64,000 nucleotides of DNA from Ceratopteris richardii (GCA_020310875.1 CM035412.1:130318196-130382195); one strand, 5' to 3'; counted from the stretch's first letter, positions 33,863-45,239 are shown. Notes: generated by a model not told the origin, from the letters alone. Made by a program: numbers and translations.

Positions 33863-33869
33863 CCCCCTC

Positions 33870-36860
33870 TGCAGCTCCATTTTGGAGCGGTTGAATGCTA
33901 TAGAGGTCCACCGACCATTGGAGCGGGACCGGAGGTAGAGCTTTCGTGAACATGTCCTCCAGGTTCTCTTGAGAAGTCCACTGCTCCACAGTAATCTCCT
34001 GAGAGACGAGCTTCTCGCGGATGAGATGGTATTGGATCTCGATGTGCTTCGTCTAAGCATGGAACACTAGATTCTTGGCGATCGCCAAGGCTGACTGGTT
34101 GTCCATGCGGATGCATGTCGGAGTAACCTACAAAATACCAATGTCAAACTCGGCCTCGGTGGATGATAGAACAACTGTAGGCTGCCTCTTACTTGCCTAA
34201 GAGATAGGTCCTCAGCCAAGCAAGAATATGTACCCAGATGTAGACCGTCGAGAATCAAGATCACAAGCCCAATGTGAATCTAAATATCCGATGAGTTCGA
34301 TGGCCCCTCTGTACCAAAGACCATGATGTTGGGTGAGCGCAAGATATCGATGTAGTCTCTGAGCAGCATCCCAACGTGTCTGTCGAGGCCCAACGTGTCT
34401 ATCGAGGCTCATGTGCAAGGTGACTGAGTAAACCAACTACATAGGCAATATCTGGTCTAGTGTTGGCAAGGTAGAGTAATGAGCTAACAATCGATAAGTA
34501 TGCACATCCACAAGTGATGATGAATCCTCCAGTGTGAGCTTGATGTTTGGATCAAGTGGTGTAGATACTGAGTGACTTTGGTCCATGTTATATATGGAAA
34601 GAAGATCAGGGCAGTACTTCTTCTGTGATAGGAATATGCCTTCTTTTGTTTGCCAAACTTTCATACCTAAGAAGTAGTGAAGTAATCCAAGATCTTTCAT
34701 AGAGTACTCAAGATAAAGCTTGTCATCAAGTACTCAAGATGAAGATGTGTGATGATGAATTGGATGTGTTCTTCATTTGAGCTTGTCAAGATCAAAGTCA
34801 TCTACATAGAGGATGATGATGATGATGGCCACTAAGGACTCGTTCTCATAGATGTATAAGTTTGCATTGGCACTGCTTCTTTGAAATCCTTCATCTTTGA
34901 AGAACTTGTGAATCTTTTCATACTAGGCCATGGGAGCTTGCTTAAGTCCGTAAAGTGCTTTATGAAGCTTGCCGACTTGATCTTCCTTTTCTTTAATCTT
35001 GAAGCCTTCAGCTTGTTCAACATATACTTCTTCTTAAAGATCTCCATTGAAAAAACCACTTTTGACGTCCAACGGGTAGATAGGCCACTTGAAATGTGCA
35101 CTTCGTGCTAGAGTGATTTTGATAGTGGTAAACCTTGTAGTAGGGGCAAATGTTTCTTCATAATCAATGCCATGTTGTTGCTTATATACCTTACCTACAA
35201 GTCGTGCTTTGTGCTTGTCTAATGTGCTGTCTGACTTGTACTTAACTTTATAGAGCCATTTGACTACTATGAGTGATGATTTGTGGGCTTCGAAACAAGT
35301 GTCCAAGTCTTGTTCTTCTCGATTACATCCATTTCGACTTACAAAGCTTCTTTCCACTGAGGTTGTCCTTGAGCTTCTTTGCAATTAGAAGGCTTTGGAA
35401 TTTCTTGGATATGATGCATCAATGCAAAATTTACATAATGACTTTGCTCTCGCTGCTTATTTTCAATGAGCCTTTGTGATCTTCTTGGTTGATGTGAATT
35501 ACTTGCCTCTGACATATGTTTTGAAAAGACAATGTCCCCCTCTGAAGTGTAGATGGGCGGACTAAGACTTGTATTTGGATCTTTGGTTGAGTATCTTGAA
35601 GCATCATTAAAGATTACATCTTTTGAAATTGTGATGGAGTGGTTTTGAAGATCATACCGTCTATATGCTTTTGATTGCTCACTGCAACCAATGAAGATAT
35701 GCTTTTTAGACTTTGACTATAGCTTACTTCGATCTTCTTTTGGCACCTGAACAACTGCTTCACTTCCAAATACTTGAAAGTAGTTGACATCAGGCTTTCT
35801 TCCATAGTAGGCTTCAAAGGGTGTCTTGTTGTGCAATGCACTAGTAAAGCCTCGATTGAGTATGTGAACGGCAGTGTGCACTGTTGCTTCCCAAAACTTG
35901 TGGGGTAATTCTTTGTTGTGAAGCATAGTTCGCGCCATTTCCATCACACTTCGGATCTTTCACTCGGCTACTCCATTCTGGGATGGAGTGTAAGGTTGAG
36001 TGACTTGTCTCTTTATCCCTTTTTGCTTTAAGAAATTGTCAAAGTCATGATTGATAAATTCACCACCGTCGTCTGATCGAATAGTCTTGATTGTTTTTGA
36101 CGCTTCATTCTCAACTTGGGTGATTCATTCTCGAAACTTAGAGAAAGTGTCTTCCTTCGACCTCAAAAAATATATCCAAATGTCTCATGAGTGGTTATCT
36201 ACTACAAGAAAGAAGTAGATTGACCCACCAAGAGAAGGGGTATTGATAGGTCCACAAAGGTCCATGTAGACTAGGGCTAAAGGGTTCCTAGCCCTTGTGG
36301 AAGCCTCCTTGAGAACGGGAGCCCTGTGTTGCTTGCCTTGGGTGCAAGCTTGGCAGACATCATTGACTTGCTCGATCTTGGGCAATCCTTTAACTATATG
36401 AGATGAGAAAATCTTTGGTAAATATGAGGTGTGGCCATACCTTTGATGCCAAAGGCTAGATAGCGACTCCTTAAATAGAAAGCAAGAGAGTTTGTACAAC
36501 CCTTTTTTTTTCTACACCTTGTGTGATGATGTCTTTGGTTTTAGGATCAATCACCTTCACAGAAGTGTTATCAAATAACACTTGCTTAACTTGATCGGTG
36601 ATGGCCTTGACTGACAGTAAATTCATGCACAAGTTAGGAACAAATAAGACATTGGATAGTGATTTGCACTCCCCTCGGTCATTGGTGATTTGTACTTTGC
36701 TTTCCCTTCGATGGTTAGGCTCTTGTTGTTGCCTAGGTAAACTTCACCAGTATGGTCCTCAATCTCTTAAAAAGAATCCCGATCCTTAGACATGTGCGAT
36801 GTCGTTCCACTATCAAAGATCCATTCTTGAGATGAAGTTACTAGGGAATTGGCCTCTATG
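33870..36860 (-). pseudogene. F3 pol: protease to RNase H
   Basis: Read right to left. Protease WIFDSGTTSHMSKD near 36810. Pre-integrase SLWHQRYGHTSYLP and CQACTQGKQHRAP (36340-36450). Integrase core YMDLCGP, SDDGGEF near 36065 and PSQNGVAE near 35980. The conserved AYYGRKPDVNYFQVFG segment near 35780. Reverse transcriptase KHKARLVGKVYKQQHG near 35190, HKALYGLKQAP near 34950, catalytic YVDD at 34797-34808 and YFLGMKVWQT near 34665. RNase H QRLHRYLALTQHHG and RRSTSGYIFLLG (34210-34360). Frames change repeatedly, so no product is possible. Confidence 0.87.
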
Positions 36861-37688
36861 GAAATGAACAGGTCTTCACTGGAAGAGTGAGACCTATGTT
36901 GAGAGGGTTTTGATAGGTTCCTAGAGCTAGAGGGCTTCGAGGTGTGCTTCTTCTTCTAGCAAAATTTCTCAAAGTGCCCTGTTTTTCGACAGAAATTACA
37001 ACTAAACTTCTTCGTTGAAGTGTTGAAACCTTGCTTGGGTGTGTTGCTAGTATTATGACTAGCATGTTAAGTTTTAACCCTTGTGGAAGGGTCCTTTAGC
37101 CTTCATGACAGTCTCTTGTGAGGAAGTTGACTTTACTCGTGAGTCGTGGAGGAGCAAAAGTCGGTAAATCTCTTCCTAAGTGAGTTCCTGATCTTTTGTT
37201 GTATAGAGTAGTCATAAAAGTCTCATAAGACCAAGGAAGCTTGTTGAGTAACCTAATGGCCATGTCTTTACTTGAGTGTTGCGTCCATAAAGTGCTAACT
37301 TGCATTGATAATCTTCGAAGTGAGCTATCATTTTTGTGATGGTGTCTTGTGGACGTATAGTGAGATTGTGAAACTCGGCCTCTAAAGCATAAATCTTAGA
37401 AGGTGTTTTATGTTCATATAGATTTGCTAGAGTATCCAAAGCTTCTTTTGAAGTCTTACATGCAATGATATGACCCTTCCTCAATTCATCACATGCGAGG
37501 AGAAGTTGGTCTAATGCCCTCTTATCTTTGACGTTCCATACATTCCAAGCCCCTAGATCGTTTTCCTTATCAAGCTCTTGTTATGTTCCTTCAACTACCT
37601 CGTCCAGCAGGTTTGTATAGAGGTAGGCCCTAATGGTGTCCTTCCAAAGGTTGTAATTCGTGTCGTTGAGTCTTTCATCTTTCAGCAT
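36861..37688 (-). pseudogene. F3 gag
   Basis: The probable ATG at 37688 is followed by LNDTNYNLWKDTIRAYLYTN, a copia gag start. A stop near 37580 interrupts. The open part 37212-37484 reads RKGHIIACKTSKEALDTLAN and HNLTIRPQDTITKMIAHFED, the UBN2-like core. A zinc knuckle CNFCRKTGHFEKFC lies near 36960-37000. Confidence 0.83.
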
Positions 37689-37838
37689 GAATATCGGCAT
37701 AAAGAAGGGTAAATACAATTGATTTGAGAACGTTGCATTTGAAATTGTTGACAATATCGCCGTTTAAATGAAGCCACCACACGTGCAAAGACGAAAAGAA
37801 ATTGGTTCACAAAATTGAGTTTGGGTAGGGCTTGGGGG

Positions 37839-38115
37839 CTTAGATTATCTCTACACTTGCACAAAAACGAGGTAGACACCTTGGAGAGGAGGGGTTTAGA
37901 ATAGCCCTACATTGGATAATGCGAGAAAGATGCCTTGGAGAGGGGGGACTTAGAATAGCCCTACACCTTTTACGAGAGAAAGAGTCCTTGAAGAGGGAGG
38001 GGCTTAGAATAGCCCTACACTTGCACAAAAATCGAGACGAGTCAATGCGAGAGGGCTTAGAGTAGCCTGTTGCATATAGAGCAAGTCACACTTGAGGACT
38101 TAGAGTAGCCTTCAA
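37839..38115. repeat. Tandem repeat of about 54 bp in the F3 leader
   Basis: The phrase CTTAGAATAGCCCTACAC or a variant recurs at 37839, 37895, 37949, 38003, 38056 and 38099 (spacings 56, 54, 54, 53, 43). It is preceded by purine-rich AGGGGGG and followed in some units by TTGCACAAAA. Six degenerate units lie in the transcribed leader upstream of gag. Confidence 0.85.
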
Positions 38116-38130
38116 AGGCACAGACACAAA

Positions 38131-39585
38131 CCCATGAGTCTTTGTATTATTTCTTGGTGTTACAAAGTGAGGGGGGCACTTAATGCCAAAGGGTGTGCCT
38201 GAAGATGATAATACAAGGGAACCTTTTACAACAATACAAAGAGGCGCTTTTGAGGTGTGCCAAATTGAGTGCCACTATAAGTCGAAAGAATTTTTCACGT
38301 GTAGCCAATGATTCTGAGTGAAAAATCTTTGGATAGGGAAAATGTGACCCTTATAGTGTGGATTCTTGAGTGCACAAAGGTATGCTAAAGTAAGGGTAAA
38401 CCGTTTAGATTAAGGCTTTAAATAATGGTTATATTCAGATCTGAGGAAGCGATAAAAAATGTTTTGCAATAATCAAAGTCTTGTGATTTTAAAAATTGTG
38501 CAACATTGGCCACGAGAGTAGGCGCAGGTTCATCTCCCTTTACATAGTTACGATTCACGAATTTAGGTGCAAATTCATCTCCCTTTACAAATCCAAAAGT
38601 ATGTTGACATCATATAATCAATCGAAGTGGCTAAATATAGAATGAGGCATGTGAAGAGACACAATATACAGCTAATACATCATAACTGATGTCATTGGAC
38701 CTGTCATCAGTCATGGGCCAGATCCAGTTCGAGAATATTCATGTGTTTGGACCCACCGTGCTCCGTCTCTATCTGTGGCTCTATTTTCCACATTCTCTCT
38801 CTCTCATTTGCTCGTTAGAGATTGTGAATGCATTAATAGTGATTAGGCGACTATCCACGTGGTTGTTGCAATACCGTGCTTTGGTTGCTTGTATTATCGT
38901 GTGGCGCAGTGCTCCTAATTGAACCACAATATGCAAGGATAGCACATGTATTTCTTGTTGAGTACGTGCTATGCTCAATCTCTAAGGGAGGCGCAACTGC
39001 TAAGGTAGGTGCAACTGCTAAGGCTAAAGCCTTAGAGAAATATGCACAGGTCGGGTCCTCGGCTGAGATGCTCGGTGAGCTGAAGCCTTCAATCAGCTTG
39101 TTTCTGAACATCGAGCTGCGAGAACTTCTGTATCCCCTGGTGGCTCTATTCTCTTTGTAAGGGAAACGACAATGCAAGGGTCATGCTCTCTTTCACTCTT
39201 TCTCTCTTGAGGAGTTACCTCCTGCTATGCTAAGTTGATTCTTCGAATGCTCCTCTTTTCTGCGATGTCTCTTGCATTCGACCTCTTTGTTGCTGAAGCA
39301 AGTTGGTGTTGGTTCGTACTCTCTATGTCATAGCAGACGCAAGTAGATTCGTTTGATGATTGGATAGTGCTTGAAATGCACTCCAGATCACAACGTTGCA
39401 CCTTGAAGATCACTTGACCTTGCTAACTGCTTATCCTCCTGCTACACAACATCCGTTCCTCTTTGCGAGTCATTTCCTACCTCATGCATGATCTTGAACC
39501 TATGGTAAGGGAGTCAGTGATAGGCTAGGCTGCTCTTCTTATTGCCAATGGTATCATATATGCACCAGCAGGCTACTAGTCGAGG
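38131..39585. other. F3 leader remainder and unresolved 5' part of the LINE insertion
   Basis: The left part (to about 38690) is probably F3 leader; a 25-base phrase GGTGCAAATTCATCTCCCTT recurs at about 38522 and 38566. From about 38690 the composition changes. A 94-codon plus-strand frame at 38876-39160 holds a short GGATAKVGATAKAK repeat but resembles nothing I know. I cannot place the 5' end of the LINE. Confidence 0.4.
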
Positions 39586-41031
39586 GTGAGAGACAAGAGA
39601 TTGTGCACGTTATCGTGGATCGTTGACATGGCCACATCCACTTTCTTCGCTTTGCATCGGAGGAGGGAGAAAGTTCAGTGCTCATATGTTTACTTGGGAG
39701 TGACATTTACAGTAGCATCAGGAGTCTTCTCTATGTCTCAGGTAGCACGTGACCGCATCACACGTGGGTATGCAGCACTTGCCTTGATGGAGAGACAGTG
39801 CCACCAGACATATTTTCAGGAGCCCCGCACAAAAGGGTGGCTCTTCGACACTTTGGTTACACCAGCGCTCATGTATGGGGCAGCCATATGGGGACCAGGA
39901 TTAGCCACATCAGTATGGACAGCATTAGAGAGGCCACATATACTCATGATTTCCAGACTTATCCGGAGCAAGCCTTCAGTACCACATGATATCATTAGAG
40001 CAGAGCTCGCTGCACCACCGATGCTAGTTGAGGCACTATTCCAAACAGTATGCCTATTACACAGACTCCGCAGCATGGATACAGAGCGCATTGCTTATCG
40101 GGCTTTCCAGGCATCATGGGACATGGCATTAGCAGGCGACACCTCCTCATGGTATGCACAGACACGAGACTGGCTGGCCCACCACGGCTTTGACATAGAC
40201 AGGCTACCACCACTACAGTACGACTCACATGCACCCACCTACTCGCTCTCTTATCAAGAGAGGAATAGGATCATTCGTCAGGAGATATGGCATACATACA
40301 TCCAGAGGACATGGGTGAGCCCTAGGGGTACATTGCCACCGAAAATGCTCTATTACCGTGAGCATTTTCTACATATATAGGACGAGGGCTTCATCGAGAT
40401 TCCGAGATACATGAAGACATATCTACCCCACCAGCTTCGAGTCGTCATTGGGCAGCTCCGAGTTTCATCACATCAGCTCGAGATTGAGAGGGGTCGATCG
40501 AGGGGAGTCCCCCATGAGGAGAGGTTGTGCCCAGTATGCGAGACAGAGGTAGAGAGTGAGGAGCATTTTGTTATCAGATGCCCAGCATATGTAGACCTAC
40601 GAGCACAGTTCCAGATAGAGGAGTTACTCCAGTTATGCATGACTATGGGAGACAAGCGATGCTTGGGACGCTTCCTCACAGCAGCATACGAGAGGCGAGA
40701 TCGGTCACTCCAGCCCACACATCAGCCACGGGTGAGTACGCAGCAGACCATTACCCAGTTTTTTTAGCGAGCTGAGCTACATCAGAGAGGTCCATCTATA
40801 GGGCTCACGCTCTACTAGGCAGCAGCACAGAGAGCACGGCGCCGACCACGCATGGGCAGATATCCTCGACCACGACTATATCAGGAGGATATCTCACGTA
40901 TCAGGACAGCCTACGACCACATGATGGAGCATAGGCGCACCACCACTCCATGGGTTGTCTTCCTTCAGGAGGCACTCAGACCACCCCCGATGTACCACAT
41001 ACTACACCCACCTCCACCCATTCACCGGTAG
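39586..41031 (+). pseudogene. LINE ORF2, C-terminal part
   Basis: One frame runs from at least 39586 to TAG 41029-41031, interrupted only by TAG at 40378-40380, 40765-40767 and 40816-40818. It starts after the polymerase domain: YLGVTFTVASGVFSMSQ, then RDRITRGYAALALMERQCHQ, then PALMYGAAIWGPG. The last region has FRVSSH-like RVSSHQLEIERGRS and a putative zinc site CPVCETEVESEEHFVIRC (CX2C...HX4C). The reverse transcriptase core and endonuclease are missing (5' truncation). The family would be copied by target-primed reverse transcription. The minus-strand fragment at 17456-17790 is a relative. Confidence 0.85.
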
Positions 41032-41180
41032 CTAGGGTGTTTTACTCACACTTTTACTCACATGTCCCCCATGTATTAGGTGGCCACTATTTGCGGAGTC
41101 AGAGCCACATCTCCCCATCCTTTTCCAGCTTTTTATATATCTTTGTGTCGTGATATAGCTTTTATTTCATTTCATCCTCT

Positions 41181-41275
41181 ACACAGGGTTACTACACTTG
41201 TACATGGTTTTTGTCTCATAGGCCAAGTTTGGCCTCCAGAAGACATTAATATGACTTTCTTTCTTTCTTTCTATC
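41181..41275 (+). repeat. LINE 3' tail with conserved stem-loop and CTTT repeat
   Basis: About 150 bp after the ORF2 stop the sequence reads TTTTGTCTCATAGG, a 7-bp stem AGGCCAA/TTGGCCT (41220-41226 and 41229-41235), CCAGAAGACATTAATATGA and then CTTT repeats. The same arrangement occurs at 59838-59853 and 60063-60078. Confidence 0.75.
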
Positions 41276-41935
41276 GTTCTGCTTCCCAACAAAGAGAGAA
41301 AGGGGTACTTTGAACTCTCACGTCATCTTTTGCGTATCAAAATAATGCAGTATCAACTAAGGATGAATATATTATAAGCACAAGGGCATTGCTGACACAA
41401 ATATAATGGATGCACACTCAAAGACAGAAGTCAGACAGCATGCTCTCGAGTGTTCTTTGCAAGTGTAGTTCGAGAAGCTTGGAGACAAAGAGGCACAACC
41501 GTGTGAATGATCCCAAAAATAATACACAATGTCGGCAACGCACAAAGGTTGAGAAACACTTCCAATAAGATTCACAAAAGTGTTTCTAAACACTCTACAA
41601 ACTTGAGATGCTTCAAAATCCTTGAAAAAAATCACGAATGTGAATGATAAAGAGTGCTTAAAAGCACTATAAAATGTTGAAATGTGGTGCCAAAATGAAA
41701 GAGCAAGGGTGGCGCGGGGGGGGTTGGGGGGGGGGGGGGGGGGGGGGGGGGGGAGGGATGGGGAAATGGGGTGGAAGAATGATGAAGTAGAAGGGTTGGA
41801 GGGTGGGAAAATGGGCAAATAAAACCCAAAAGAGTGTAAAGTGATGTCAAAAAGCTTCTCCAAATGGGAGGAGAGCAACACCACCAAACTCAAGCACCAC
41901 CACCACCAAAAGCTCCACCAAGACCTCCACATAGC
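41276..41935. other. F3 leader right of the LINE
   Basis: Non-coding. It contains a 28-base G run at 41726-41753 and a second 8-base G run at 41716-41723. Long proline-rich frames on the minus strand are artefacts of the G run. Confidence 0.6.
41726..41753. repeat. 28-base poly-G run
   Basis: Uninterrupted G run, flanked by GGGGGGGGTT on the left and AGGGATGGGG on the right. Length may be affected by sequencing error. Confidence 0.85.
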
Positions 41936-41947
41936 ACTATGATACCA
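41936..41947 (-). promoter_or_regulatory. Primer-binding site of F3
   Basis: Plus-strand CACTATGATACCA directly abuts the 5' LTR. On the minus strand it reads TGGTATCATAG, the tRNA-Met primer site with a mismatch. Confidence 0.75.
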
Positions 41948-42355
41948 TGTAGAGAGTACACACACGGAAGCAAAATGAAAAGAAGAGTGTACTCACAAAA
42001 GAAAGAGTGTGAAAGACTCAAAGTGAATATGCCAAGAAATGGGTAAACTCACATGGATTAGAAATGAGAGAGCATGGAGTAGGCTCCTCGAGCTTCTAAC
42101 CAAGTACGAATTGGAGGAGAGGCCCTCCTTATATAGATTTGGGAGGGGCGCACCAAAGTGCATCTTATGTGGGATAATTCCCCTCAAAGGAGAATGAATA
42201 CAATGGTGGAAGCAAATGGCAAGGTACCCAAATACAAAAGAGAGAGAATATAAAATGGAAATAAACTGGAAAGGGAGTGCCTCCTAGATACAAAATGGAG
42301 ATGCACTCATGCATATACAAATGTAGATGATGTAGGCGCAATCATGTCATCAACA
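41948..42355 (-). repeat. 5' LTR of F3
   Basis: 408 bp, TGTAGAGAGTACACACACGG to CATCAACA, followed by the AATCA duplication. TATA box in the same relative place as the other LTR. Confidence 0.92.
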
Positions 42356-42360
42356 AATCA

Positions 42361-42995
42361 AATAAAAAGGATCAACCTTCCACTATAGAAACCCTACCTA
42401 CAGATCTACAATGGTCCTATTATTGGAAAATGGTCATTATATTTGGTCAAAATTTCTATAACATATTCATGTAGAGCTCATTGAGAGCTATCCAACCATA
42501 TATAACACTCCATCATTCACCACCAATCTCAAGTTCAAAATTCAAACCCTAATTTCTGGTCAAAAGTCAAAAAGTACATGTTTTTTAAGTGAAACTGCAA
42601 AATCAGATTTAATCTCAGAAGAAGCATTGATCCAACAATGGAAATCATGGATGCCCATTTTAGGTACCACATCATCACAAAGAAAGCCACAAAAAGTTGG
42701 TCGCTAAGTTTTTGCTGAAAAAAATACTAGTATAAAACTGATTTCTTGGGAAAAAATCGCCTAGGCTGAGTGTCTATAAAACAGTAAGGTTGTCAGCACA
42801 TAAATTATGAATTGTACACACAAGCTCTTGTAGTTCATCACATAGGAGCTATCTTGTAAGTTTTCTGTTTTTAGTTAGTGAATTTGGAGCCTCTTTGCTT
42901 TGCCTACTTGTGAGTGTCTCTCTTTTTGTCTGTACTCTCTCTTTTACTCAAGCTGTGTGTAAATTCAGAGTGTGTATACTCTCTATTTGGTATCA
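42361..42995 (+). repeat. 5' LTR of F4, right part
   Basis: Collinear with 44356-45008, for example GAAATGGTCATTATATTTGG and GCTATCTTGTAAGTTTTCT. A plus-strand TATA box (CTATAAAAC) is at 42774-42782. The first 13 bases of the LTR are at 33428-33440, on the other side of F3. Confidence 0.85.
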
Positions 42996-42998
42996 ATT

Positions 42999-43010
42999 TG
43001 GTATCAAAGA
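42999..43010 (+). promoter_or_regulatory. Primer-binding site of F4
   Basis: TGGTATCAAAGA, the tRNA-Met primer site with mismatches near its 3' side, three bases after the LTR end. Confidence 0.7.
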
Positions 43011-43071
43011 AAGATTCCGAGTGTGTCGAGTGTTAGCTTGAGCATCTTGCTTAAGCTCTTGTTGAGAGAAT

Positions 43072-43905
43072 ATGGCAGCCTCCAATATGATGTTATCAGA
43101 TCGCTTAAATGGAAGTAATTTCCAAACATGGCAAACATGTCTCCAATATCATCTCGTGATCAGCGATCTTTGAGATGAGGTTGAAGCTGAAGTAAAGCAG
43201 CTGAAACAAGGAGACATTTAGGGGGGCTTCAACATCAAGTCAAGGCCCTCATGATGCAACTATTTCTAGAAATAGAAAAGCTTTGTGCACTATTAGGTAT
43301 GAGTTTGATTAATGAATAATTACATCACCTTGTACATATCAAAAGTGCGAGAGGAACTTGGATCAAAATGGGGGGAATCTTTGGTGCAAGGACTAAAGAG
43401 TCTCTTGTATCACTACTAATTTCCTACTATCAACTAAAGATAAACTATTCAATGTCAATGGTAGAGCATATCAACAAATTCAAGAGCTCCCTAGCTCCAC
43501 TTGCTTCGATGGACATCTAATCTTAAAACCTACATTAGTGTTCTCTTGAAGAGTTTACTCTCTTTCTATAATATAATTGTTACTATTCTGCAAAACAAGG
43601 CTAACCCTAATCTTGAAAGAGTAATAGAAACCATACAAAAGGAGGAGAAAAGACTTAAATCTGAAGAAGAAACCAAAGAGAACGCATTTGTGGCAAAGGT
43701 TACGAAGTTTGGAAAAAGCAAACATTATGGAAGAACAAACTACAAAGAGGCTAATTGATATTCAATAAACCCATGCAAAATTTGTGAAGCTAAATCACAT
43801 AAAGCAAAATTTTGTTTCAAGAAGAAGGCAAATGCAGCAATAATTGAAGGAAAGCATGAAGGTGAGGTGGTTGGAGTGGTCGAAGAGACGAATTATGTGT
43901 TCTAA
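43072..43905 (+). pseudogene. F4 gag relic
   Basis: The ATG at 43072 reads LSDRLNGSNFQTWQTCLQYH, a copia gag start. Frameshifts and stops follow, then an open stretch from 43501 with ERVIETIQKEEKRLKSEEE. A good zinc knuckle, CKICEAKSHKAKFC, lies at 43775-43816 after a TGA at 43756-43758. The frame ends at TAA 43903-43905. No protease, integrase or reverse transcriptase follows before the 3' LTR. Confidence 0.78.
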
Positions 43906-43936
43906 TCATATCATCTTTGTATGTTTTTTTTTTTTG

Positions 43937-43990
43937 TGTGGGTGTGTGTGTGTGTGTGTGTGTGCACGCGCGCGCGTGCATGCGCAGAGG
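43937..43990. repeat. GT repeat running into CG repeat (alternating purine-pyrimidine)
   Basis: A GT run continues into CACGCGCGCGCGTGCATGCGC, about 50 bases of nearly unbroken alternating purine-pyrimidine. A second GT run lies at 44159-44191. Confidence 0.88.
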
Positions 43991-44154
43991 TGTATGTGTG
44001 TGGTAGGTGTAGATGAAAGCATATTACCTTGACTCCAAAATGCTTGGAAGTATGTTTGAGTCTATATTCTATCTCAAAAACAACATCCTTTTGTTGATTC
44101 TATCCTTCCAAGTAGGACTTGGTTGAGAAGAGTATGGGATCTGTCATGTGTGAC

Positions 44155-44191
<37 letters not shown>

Positions 44192-44342
44192 GGAGAGTGC
44201 TCTTCATATCAAATGTCTTTGTATATGCTTATGAATACATTGCATGATCTTCCAAAATCAAACAAGTACCAAAATTTTCTACATGAAATATACCTACAAT
44301 AAGCATACTCTCCTAGTGTCAAATTTCAATCCAAGAGGAGAA

Positions 44343-45008
44343 CTACAGCAAATTTAACTAGAAAGGGTCAACCTTCCTAGCAAAGCCCTACATGCAGGCC
44401 TACAAATGGTTCCATTTCTAAGAAATGGTCATTATATTTGGTCAAATTTTTAATTACATATTCATGTAGATCTCATTCAGAGTTATCCAACCATATACAA
44501 CACTCCATTCACCATGATTATCAAACCCAAATTTTTTGTCAAAAGTCAAAAAACACAAAGTCCAACCCAAATTCTTTGTCAAAAGTCAAAAAACACATGT
44601 TCTTTAAGTGACACTCGGCAAAATCTGGTTTAAACTCAGAAAAAACATTGATCCAATGGTTAAAAGCATGGGCACCTATTTTAAGCACCATATCATCACA
44701 AAAAAAGCCACACAAAATTGGGCACTAAGTTTTTGTAAAAAAAAACTACTTGTGTAAAGCTTATTTATCAGGAAGAGAACACCTAGGTTGAGTGCTTTAT
44801 AAAAGGGCAAGGTTGTGCAATGTGAGGACATAAATCATCAATTGTAAACACAAGCTCTTAGAGTTCATGACCAAGGAGCTATCTTGTAAGTTTTCTACTT
44901 GTGGTTAGTGAATTTGGAGCCTCTTTGCTCCTTTGCCTACTCTGGGTGCCTCTCTCTTTGTCTCTACTCTCTCTTTTTCTCTCTTTTACTCAAGTTGTGT
45001 GTAAAAAA
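44343..45008 (+). repeat. 3' LTR of F4, left part
   Basis: Starts after a CCAAGAGGAGAA purine tract and aligns with the 5' LTR. TTTATAAAAG at 44796-44805 matches the 5' TATA position. Cut at 45008 by Q1; its last 34 bases are at 55522-55555 (ending CTCTCTATTTGCTATTG). Confidence 0.83.
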
Positions 45009-45239
45009 TGTTGGAGTTAGACGTCTGCGGAAGCACGCAAACAGCACAAGGAAGAAGAAGAAGCTTGGAGCATAACACACAATACTGAATGTATTACCAC
45101 TAGAATGTACAAAGATAAGTAGCCCGTTAGGGAAATAGGCGTATATACAAGCCGGGGAAAAAAAACCTCCTAACGAGGGAAAAAAGCGCACCAACAGTCC
45201 TAGTGTGTTCACACACATCACTACCTAAATATATCAACA
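45009..45239 (-). repeat. 3' LTR of Q1
   Basis: 231 bp, TGTTGGAGTTAGACGTCTGC to ATATCAACA, followed by the AATCCCCCTGGGAG polypurine region. Confidence 0.92.

Larger units (their letters stand above)
33441..42355 (-). mobile_element. Copia element F3 inserted in the F4 5' LTR
   Basis: The target duplication AATCA is at 33436-33440 and 42356-42360. LTRs: 33441-33862 (3') and 41948-42355 (5'). On the minus strand the order is primer site, leader with tandem repeats, gag, protease, integrase, reverse transcriptase, RNase H and polypurine tract, the standard copia order. The 8.9-kb length is explained by a LINE (39586-41275 at least) within the leader. Coding parts are heavily broken. Confidence 0.9.

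Noticed and set aside
38876..39160. 94-codon plus-strand frame as a host gene
   Set aside because: No recognisable domain, an opposite-strand frame of similar length, and a position inside a transposon nest.
39816..40091. 91-codon minus-strand frame
   Set aside because: Antisense shadow of the LINE ORF2, which has clear family motifs on the plus strand.
41372..41965. 197-codon minus-strand frame with a proline run
   Set aside because: Its core is the poly-G run read as proline; it overlaps the F3 primer site and LTR edge.
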